Shown here one piece after another: positions 6,454-11,744 of a stretch of 11,744 bases of DNA. Position numbers and translations under genes: made by a program. The notes under the pieces are model-generated. The model was given only the letters and a program-made list of their open reading frames with translations, was not told where the DNA came from and searched no databases. The DNA is from an uncultured Polyangiaceae bacterium (lineage in GTDB: Bacteria; Myxococcota_A; Polyangia; Polyangiales; Houyiibacteriaceae). The stretch spans positions 1 to 11,744 of the forward strand of contig CAMYMX010000057.1 in assembly GCA_947259605.1 (NCBI GenBank), read 5' to 3'. Within the stretch, counting starts at the first letter, position 1, and each line of letters opens with the position of its first letter.

Positions 6454-7038
6454 ATGATTCTCGTGATCGATAACTACGACTCCTTTACCTACAACCTCGT
6501 CCAATACTTGAGTGAGCTCGGGGCTGAGGTCGTGGTTCAGCGAAACGATGCGATCACCGTCGATGAGATTCGCAAGCTTCGGCCCAGCGGCGTGCTCATC
6601 AGCCCTGGTCCAGGAAGACCGGAAGAGGCGGGGGTCAGCCTCGATCTAATCGCAGAGCTGGGGTCCGCGACACCGATCTTCGGGGTCTGCCTCGGGCACC
6701 AAAGCATCGCGCAGCATTTCGGCGCGTCGGTCGTGAGGGCGGATCGACTGATGCACGGGCGCACCTCCGAGATCCTTCACCAAGGCCGGGGCGTCTTCGA
6801 GAATCTACCGAGCCCCCTGACTGCGACGCGCTACCATTCTCTGATCGTCAAACGCGAGACGATTCCCGACTTCATCCAAGTCACGGCCTGGACCGATCGG
6901 GACGAGGTCATGGGAATCCGTCATTCCGAGCTCCCGATCGAGGGCGTACAGTTCCACCCCGAATCGTTCTTGACCGAACACGGCCACCACTTGATCCGAA
7001 ACTGGTTGAAGTCGCTTCCAGACGCGGAGGCTTCGTGA
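6454..7038 (+). CDS. trpG: Anthranilate / aminodeoxychorismate synthase component II (glutamine amidotransferase)
   Basis: A complete 194-residue class I glutamine amidotransferase. It releases ammonia from glutamine for anthranilate synthase component I (TrpE) and, in bacteria with a shared subunit, also for PabB. Seen in the sequence: N-terminal IDNYDSFTYNLVQYL (5-19), LISPGPGRPEEAG (48-60), nucleophile C79 in GVCLGHQ (77-83), and the dyad H168 and E170 in VQFHPES (165-171). Position directly before trpD and trpC argues for trpG rather than a dedicated pabA, though the sequence alone cannot separate them and it may serve both tryptophan and folate synthesis. ATG 6454 has no strong ribosome binding site. 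The stop overlaps the trpD start by four bases (GTGA). trpE, often next to trpG, is not in this window. There is no leader peptide or attenuator in the 34 bases before it. Confidence 0.93.
   Translation: MILVIDNYDSFTYNLVQYLSELGAEVVVQRNDAITVDEIRKLRPSGVLISPGPGRPEEAGVSLDLIAELGSATPIFGVCLGHQSIAQHFGASVVRADRLMHGRTSEILHQGRGVFENLPSPLTATRYHSLIVKRETIPDFIQVTAWTDRDEVMGIRHSELPIEGVQFHPESFLTEHGHHLIRNWLKSLPDAEAS
7026..7030 (+). promoter_or_regulatory. Ribosome binding site fixing the trpD start
   Basis: GGAGG lies four bases before GTG 7035, inside the end of trpG. It is the strongest Shine-Dalgarno match in the window and supports the non-ATG start and a coupled trpG-trpD translation. Confidence 0.7.
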
Positions 7039-8051
7039 TCTCGGCCGCGATCAAGGAAATCGTGGCAGGTCACGATTTGTCTCCTGACGATGTCGAAGCC
7101 GTGATGGACGCAATCCTCGAGGGCGAAGCCTCGCCCGCCCAAATCGCGGCGTTCGTGGTGGCGCTCCGCATGAAGGGGGAGTCTGCCGACGAAATTGCCG
7201 CGGCGGCCCGATCGCTTCGCAAGCGCTGTGGGGCGATTCGACCGGAGGTCGATGGTCCACTTCTCGATACATGCGGGACAGGTGGAGACGGCCTGCACAC
7301 GTTCAACATCTCCACTGCGGCGGCCATCGTGGCAGCGGCTTCCGGTGTCGCGGTTGCGAAACACGGAAACCGTGCAGTGTCCTCGAAGGCCGGAAGCGCC
7401 GATGTCCTCGAGGCGCTGGGCGTCCACATCGACCTCGCGCCACAGCAAGTCGCGAAATGTATCGAGGAGGTGGGAATTGGTTTCCTGTTCGCGCCAAGCC
7501 ACCACGCCGCCATGCGACACGCCGCTCCTGTGCGCCGGGAGCTGGGCGTCCGCACCCTGTTCAATCTCCTTGGGCCGCTTTCGAATCCGGCCTCGGCGAG
7601 CCACCAGCTGGTTGGCGTCTACGACCCCGGTCGGCTCGATCAGCTGGCCCACGCTCTGGGTTCACTCGGTTTGACGGCCGCTTGGGTCGTTCACGGCGAC
7701 GGCGGGCTCGATGAGATCTCTCCGGCGGGGCCGAGCTCGGTTGCGCAGTGGGCGAGCGGCAAAGTCAGCAGGTTCGAAGTTCGCCCCGGTGATTTCGGGC
7801 TCTCCGAAGTGCCGGTCGAAGCCTTGGCCGGGGGGGATGCAGCGCGCAATGCCGAAATCATTCGTGACGTCTTGGACGGTGCGCGGGGGGCGGCGCGCGC
7901 GGCCGTCCTGCTCAATGCGGCTGCCGCGCTGCGTGTCACGGGGTTCGCAGACGATTTGAGGGGAGCGACGGAACGGGCTGCCCAGGCGATCGACAGCGGA
8001 GACGCAAAACGAACCCTCGAACGCTGGGCTCATTTCACGCAAAGCGCATGA
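7035..8051 (+). CDS. trpD: Anthranilate phosphoribosyltransferase
   Basis: A complete 338-residue enzyme that joins anthranilate with phosphoribosyl pyrophosphate to form phosphoribosyl-anthranilate, the second step of the tryptophan branch. Family motifs are all present: GTGGD (81-85), which holds the pyrophosphate; NISTAAA (91-97); KHGNRAVSSKAGSADVLEALG (109-129); RELGVRTLFNLLGPLSNP (168-185), which lines the anthranilate site; and GDGGLDEIS (221-229) with the acidic pair D226/E227 expected to bind magnesium. Residues 1-62 form the helical N-terminal domain. The length is typical of stand-alone TrpD, with no fusion to TrpG as in enterobacteria. The GTG start overlaps the trpG stop and has GGAGG ahead of it. 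The 3' end overlaps trpC by four bases (ATGA), so the three genes should be made in step. Confidence 0.96.
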   Translation: MISAAIKEIVAGHDLSPDDVEAVMDAILEGEASPAQIAAFVVALRMKGESADEIAAAARSLRKRCGAIRPEVDGPLLDTCGTGGDGLHTFNISTAAAIVAAASGVAVAKHGNRAVSSKAGSADVLEALGVHIDLAPQQVAKCIEEVGIGFLFAPSHHAAMRHAAPVRRELGVRTLFNLLGPLSNPASASHQLVGVYDPGRLDQLAHALGSLGLTAAWVVHGDGGLDEISPAGPSSVAQWASGKVSRFEVRPGDFGLSEVPVEALAGGDAARNAEIIRDVLDGARGAARAAVLLNAAAALRVTGFADDLRGATERAAQAIDSGDAKRTLERWAHFTQSA

Positions 8052-8845
8052 CCGATTTCCTCTCCGAAATTCTCGCGCGCAAACGTCGTGAAAACGCGAG
8101 GCGAAGCCGCCACGTCGGCGCGATGCGAGCTGTCGAGCGGCCGCCTCAACGCGAGAGGTCCGAACGAGGAATTCGCGCCCTGAGTCGAGCACCGGGCGCT
8201 GCTCTTTCGGTGCTGGCCGAGGTTAAGTTTCGAAGTCCAAGTGCGGGTGAAATCCGTCCCTGGCGCGCGGGCGAGGGCGTGAGGGTCGCCCAGGCGTATG
8301 AGCGCGCCGGGGCGTCGGCCGTGAGCGTCCTGGCCGACGGACCTGGCTTCGGGGGCTCACCTCTACTGGTGCGGCGGGTCGCTGAGGCGGTGAGCGTTCC
8401 GGTGCTCTACAAGGGCTTCGTGCTCGATTCCGTTCAAGTCGATCTGGCGTACGACGTTGGCGCATCGCTGGTCCTTCTGCTCGTACGCGCTCTTGCGGAT
8501 TCCGACCTTCACGCCCTCATCGTGCAGATTCGGGCGCTCGGTATGGAACCGGTCGTTGAGGCCGCGAGCTCCACCGAAGTCGCGCGGGCGGTTGCGGCGG
8601 GTTCGACCATCGTCGGTGTCAACGCACGCGATCTGGGCACGTTTGATGTCGACATGAGCGCGGCACGGGACTGCATCGCGCAAATTCCAGCGGGCTGCGT
8701 CGCTGTATTCATGAGTGGCGTCCGGTCGGCCGACGACTTTCGGGAGGTCGCGCAAAGTCGTGCGGATGCCGTGCTCATCGGCGAAGGCCTCATGCGCTCC
8801 GAGAATCCGGGTGCTCGGCTGTCGGAGCTCTTGGGGGCGGTCTAA
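8048..8845 (+). CDS. trpC: Indole-3-glycerol-phosphate synthase
   Basis: A complete 265-residue TIM-barrel enzyme that closes the indole ring from carboxyphenylamino-deoxyribulose phosphate, releasing CO2 and water. Residues matching the known catalytic set are present: E58 and K60 in LAEVKFRSPSAG (56-67), S63/P64, K122 in LYKGFV (120-125), E171 in EPVVEA (167-172), N192 in VGVNARDL (189-196) and S223 in MSGVR (222-226). At residue 123 the usual DFI after the catalytic lysine is GFV, a variation in a conserved spot that does not remove a listed catalytic residue. It is a single-function enzyme with no TrpF domain attached. ATG 8048 overlaps the trpD stop. The last 56 bases overlap, on the opposite strand, the 3' end of the pilS-type kinase gene, so the two transcripts would be complementary there. 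Confidence 0.94.
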   Translation: MTDFLSEILARKRRENARRSRHVGAMRAVERPPQRERSERGIRALSRAPGAALSVLAEVKFRSPSAGEIRPWRAGEGVRVAQAYERAGASAVSVLADGPGFGGSPLLVRRVAEAVSVPVLYKGFVLDSVQVDLAYDVGASLVLLLVRALADSDLHALIVQIRALGMEPVVEAASSTEVARAVAAGSTIVGVNARDLGTFDVDMSAARDCIAQIPAGCVAVFMSGVRSADDFREVAQSRADAVLIGEGLMRSENPGARLSELLGAV

Positions 8846-10505
8846 CCGAGTCCTCGTTGGTCGGCAGCGTGACCCGAAAGCATGTGCCGGGGCCGTCGCG
8901 ATCGAGGATCTCGATGCGCCCTTTGTGCTGGTCGACGATCTGCCTAACCAGGGCCAGCCCAAGACCGACGCCGTGGCGTCTACCCGAATAAAACATGTCG
9001 AAAAGGCGCTCGCGCTGAGCCTCCTCGATTCCCGGGCCTTCGTCGGCAACCTCGAGGAAGGCTCGACCTTCTGGATCTCGTCCGGTCCGCACTTCGACCC
9101 TACCGCCGCGAGGCGACGCCTGAAGAGCATTCCTGAGGAGGTTCCACACGACCTGGCGCATTCGATCCGGATCGACGATCGCAACGATGGGCTCATCCGG
9201 TTTGAACTCGTCGATCTCCAAGCCGTTGCTGGCTGTCGCTTCGCCGCGGGCGACGGCTACGACTTCGCCCGCGATCGCGCGAAGGTCGAGCGCCTCGGTT
9301 TGAATCTGACTTGGCCGGCCCACCTGAAGCATTGTCGTGACCAAGGAATTGAGTCGCTCGACTTCCGAGATGACGATGCCAAGCAAGTGTGCATCCTCGC
9401 TGCTCAGCGAATTGCCGTCGCGAACCATTTCGACCGAGCCGGAGATCGAGCTCAGGGGGTTCCGAATCTCATGGGCCAAACCGGTCGCAAGCTGCCCGAG
9501 AGCGGCCAAGCGCTGCGCCCGTTCCGCTTGATTCCGGAGGGTCTTGATCTCGGTCAAATCCTGGAATGCGAGAAGCAGCCCGGACGGATTTCCATCTGCG
9601 TCCATCAGCGAGCTGAGGGTGTAGCCCATCGGAAACTCGCTTCGATCCGCCCGCCTCCCGATTGCCTCGGCGCGCCTTGGAGGCTCGCTCAGACGCTTGG
9701 CGCCGTACTGGGGAAGCACCTTTGAAAGCGACTGCCCCAGGAGCGAGCCGGTGCGGTCCCGCAGGATCTCTCTGGCGGCTCGGTTGAGCCCCAAGATGTG
9801 TCCGTCGTCACCCGCGGTGATGAGACCTGATGCAATCGAACGAACGATGTCATCGTTGAGCCGGACGACGCGCGCGGTGCTCTGTTCTGCTTCGATGAGG
9901 CGCGCGCCGGCGACTTGTGCGCGCCGCGCGAGATTGGTTGCCAGCAGCGCAACGGCTGTGATGCCGACCATGTTGCTGACCAACGCCAACTGGAAGTCGC
10001 GTGAGCTGAGAATGTATTGGTTCAGGGGTTGGTCCGGCGGTGGCGGGAGCCACCCGAGGTTGAGCGAGAGCGCCTGCAGGAAGTAACAGGCAAGGCTCGC
10101 TGCCGCGGTGTAGTACGCAGCGCCCGTTCCGAGCGTGAGCGCCGCCGTTAGAATCTGCGCGCCGTAGAGGAAGGAGAAAATACTCCCCGCGCCGCCGGTC
10201 AGATAGACGAGTCCCGTGATCAGCAGGACGTCGAGTGTGGTAATCGCCGCTGCGACGCGAGTCTCACGACGGCCGCGAAGAAGCCAGACACCAAACAGAA
10301 TCGACGAGCCGTAGATCGCCGAAATCAGGATTAGCAGGAAGGTCGGCGTGAACCGCCCGTAGCGAATCGCGTCGAGCGCCAAGTACATCGTGGCGCCCAG
10401 CAGAACCGTGGCGATGATGAGTCGCCCTCCGAGAACCCACTGCAGCCGCCGATTCGAGTTGAACTCCTCTCGATCGACGGTCGGGTTCTCTTGCGGTTGA
10501 ATCAC
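8790..10505 (-). CDS. pilS: PilS-type membrane sensor histidine kinase
   Basis: A 571-residue sensor kinase. Six hydrophobic segments at about 25-47, 55-76, 85-103, 108-130, 131-150 and 171-192 form the membrane sensor; the third ends in YLTGGAGSIFSFLYGAQ (101-117), the glycine-rich motif typical of PilS-like kinases. A PAS domain (about 212-320) follows, then HisKA with phospho-acceptor H345 in LAHEIRNPLSSISGSVEM (343-360). The ATPase domain has an N box around N455 and N459 (WNLLRNALQAS), DEGPGI (488-493) and GVGLGLA (512-518). In pseudomonads and myxobacteria PilS phosphorylates PilR to control pilin transcription. GTG 10505 overlaps the pilC stop by three bases (GTGATT), so it is translated after pilC in one operon. 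The assignment as pilS rests on topology and on pilC next door; NtrB-like relatives are the alternative. No response-regulator gene follows: the 3' end runs into convergent trpC. Confidence 0.85.
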   Translation of the reverse strand: MIQPQENPTVDREEFNSNRRLQWVLGGRLIIATVLLGATMYLALDAIRYGRFTPTFLLILISAIYGSSILFGVWLLRGRRETRVAAAITTLDVLLITGLVYLTGGAGSIFSFLYGAQILTAALTLGTGAAYYTAAASLACYFLQALSLNLGWLPPPPDQPLNQYILSSRDFQLALVSNMVGITAVALLATNLARRAQVAGARLIEAEQSTARVVRLNDDIVRSIASGLITAGDDGHILGLNRAAREILRDRTGSLLGQSLSKVLPQYGAKRLSEPPRRAEAIGRRADRSEFPMGYTLSSLMDADGNPSGLLLAFQDLTEIKTLRNQAERAQRLAALGQLATGLAHEIRNPLSSISGSVEMVRDGNSLSSEDAHLLGIVISEVERLNSLVTTMLQVGRPSQIQTEALDLRAIAGEVVAVARGEATASNGLEIDEFKPDEPIVAIVDPDRMRQVVWNLLRNALQASPRGGRVEVRTGRDPEGRAFLEVADEGPGIEEAQRERLFDMFYSGRRHGVGLGLALVRQIVDQHKGRIEILDRDGPGTCFRVTLPTNEDSVRPPPRAPTAEHPDSRSA

Positions 10506-11713
10506 TCCGCTTTGACTTTACCCGCGATCGAGAAGATCGGCAGGTACATCGCAATCAGGATTGTGCCGACGATGCCGCCGATGAACACCATCATCAGGGG
10601 CTCGAGTAGCGAGGTGAGGGCCGCAACCGCGATGTCGACCTCCTCTTCGTAGAAGTCGGCGATCTTGTTCAGCATGGTGTCGAGTGCACCCGTCTGCTCG
10701 CCGACGCCGATCATCTGCACGACCATGGGCGGAAACACGTTGGTCTCCATGAGCGGCTCGGCCATCGTTCGGCCCTCTCGGATCTTGTCCGAGGTTTTCT
10801 GAATCGCTGCTTCGACAACCACGTTCCCCGCCGACTTGCTCACGACATCGAGCGCATCGAGAATGGGAACACCGGCGGAGAGAAGGGTGCCTAGCGTACG
10901 CGTGAACCGGGCCACGGATACCTTTCGGATCACCGGGCCGAGGATCGGCAGCACGAGAAGCGCTCTATGGACGAAGTGTTTGCCTGCCGGTTGACGGTAG
11001 AACCAGGTGGCGCCGAAGACCAGCGCGGCTGATGCCAAGATGATCCAATGAATGTTGGAGATGAACCCTTCAGACGCTGCGATGACCAACTGCGTGAGCG
11101 CCGGCAGAGAGTCCGCCGCGCCGAACTCCGCAAACATTCCCTTGAAGCTCGGAATGACCCAGGCGAGCATGACGACCACGACGATCATCGCCACGAAGAA
11201 AATCGCAACCGGGTAGACCATCGCTCCGCGGACCTGGCGGGCGAGCTTGACGCGTTTCTCGATGTACCCTGCGAGACGGTTGAGAATCGTGTCGAGGATA
11301 CCGCCCATCTCGCCAGCGCGAATGAGGTTGACGAAGAGCTCGTCAAAAAGCTTGGGATGCCTTGCGAGGCCGTCCGAGAAAGTTCCGCCTTGTTCGACGT
11401 AGTCCTTCACGTCCTTGAGGATTGTGTTGAGAGCTTTGTTCTCGCCACGGCTGGAGAGGATGTCCAAGCATTGAACGAGGGGAAGGCCGGCGTCGATCAT
11501 CGTCGCAAATTGGCGCGTGAAGATGACCAGCTCCTTTGCGTCGATGCCTGTGCCGAACGCAAGACTGAGCTGGCGTCCCTTCTTCTTGATCTTGACGGGA
11601 TTGAGCTGGCGCGCGCGCAGCCTCGACTGCACAGCTTCCTTGCTGTCCGCCTCGATGATTCCAGTTTGGACTTCGCCCGCGCGAGTGCGCGCTTCGTATA
11701 CCCACTCGGCCAT
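10502..11713 (-). CDS. pilC: Type IV pilus inner-membrane platform protein PilC
   Basis: A complete 403-residue type II secretion F-family protein, the inner-membrane platform on which the PilB and PilT motors act. The N-terminal cytoplasmic segment (1-60) is typical of PilC. Two GspF repeats follow: the first with FTRQFATMIDAGLPLVQCL (65-83) and RAGEMGGILD (132-141), the second with ARFTRTLGTLLSAGVPILDAL (268-288) and GVGEQTGALDTML (336-348). Membrane segments lie at about 165-188, 221-239 and 370-393, the last starting LEPLMMVFIGGIVG. GGAG with five bases to ATG 11713 supports the start. pilB and pilT commonly precede pilC and would lie beyond the right edge. The 3' end overlaps pilS by three bases. 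The alternative name, gspF for a type II secretion system, is less likely given the PilS-type kinase beside it. Confidence 0.92.
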   Translation of the reverse strand: MAEWVYEARTRAGEVQTGIIEADSKEAVQSRLRARQLNPVKIKKKGRQLSLAFGTGIDAKELVIFTRQFATMIDAGLPLVQCLDILSSRGENKALNTILKDVKDYVEQGGTFSDGLARHPKLFDELFVNLIRAGEMGGILDTILNRLAGYIEKRVKLARQVRGAMVYPVAIFFVAMIVVVVMLAWVIPSFKGMFAEFGAADSLPALTQLVIAASEGFISNIHWIILASAALVFGATWFYRQPAGKHFVHRALLVLPILGPVIRKVSVARFTRTLGTLLSAGVPILDALDVVSKSAGNVVVEAAIQKTSDKIREGRTMAEPLMETNVFPPMVVQMIGVGEQTGALDTMLNKIADFYEEEVDIAVAALTSLLEPLMMVFIGGIVGTILIAMYLPIFSIAGKVKAE

Positions 11714-11744
11714 GAATTCTCCGCCCGATCCCCTCCGGGCCTTC
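11714..11744 (-). other. Short region before pilC, with ribosome binding site
   Basis: The last 31 bases carry the purine-rich leader of pilC, including GGAG five bases before its ATG. I see no promoter in it; the region is too short to tell whether pilC is read from an upstream pilB/pilT operon. Confidence 0.4.

Noticed and set aside
6921..7652. A 243-codon open frame on the minus strand opposite trpG and trpD
   Set aside because: It is a shadow of two well-conserved trp genes and has no motif of its own.
8363..9196. A 277-codon open frame on the minus strand opposite trpC
   Set aside because: It overlaps both trpC (opposite strand) and pilS (same strand, other frame), both of which carry intact catalytic motifs.
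8715..9725. A 336-codon open frame on the plus strand across the trpC end
   Set aside because: It is antisense to the HisKA and ATPase domains of the sensor kinase and overlaps trpC in another frame; no family motif is seen.

Overview
This is a GC-rich, densely packed bacterial chromosomal window with twelve protein genes and no RNA genes, insertion sequences, CRISPR arrays or phage genes that I can see. The gene content fits a myxobacterium-like or other deltaproteobacterial lineage (Myxococcota or relatives). It has an MCE/MlaD protein with a strand-rich C-terminal tail, FHA plus zinc-ribbon proteins, and a pilC-pilS type IV pilus block. That taxonomic call is inference from gene content and base composition, not a database match.

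Left part (1-3306, plus strand). The 3' end of an MlaD-type lipid-transport substrate-binding gene overlaps by 4 bases (ATGA) with a CysZ/EI24-type multi-pass membrane protein gene. A secreted protein of unknown function and an FHA/zinc-ribbon protein follow, each behind its own promoter-like sequence.

Middle part (3312-5435, minus strand). A two-gene unit is driven by a clear sigma-70-type promoter (TTGACA, 18-base spacer, TAAATT). It encodes a single-pass membrane protein with a proline-rich cytoplasmic tail and a second FHA/zinc-ribbon protein. The two FHA proteins are paralogues that share an FHA domain, a CxxC-x10-CxxC ribbon and a helical C-terminal region. Their genes meet tail to tail with 5 bases between them. 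This is the most unusual part of the window and looks like a small, undescribed phospho-threonine signalling locus.

Right of centre (5523-8845, plus strand). An alpha/beta hydrolase gene leads into trpG-trpD-trpC, tightly coupled by GTGA and ATGA overlaps. These three cover the glutaminase subunit of anthranilate synthase, anthranilate phosphoribosyl transfer and indole-glycerol-phosphate formation. trpE, trpF, trpB and trpA are not in the window.

Right end (8790-11713, minus strand). pilC, the inner-membrane platform of the type IV pilus, overlaps by 3 bases with pilS, a six-span membrane histidine kinase with PAS, HisKA and ATPase domains. pilS runs 56 bases into the 3' end of the convergent trpC gene. 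pilR, which usually follows pilS, is absent there.
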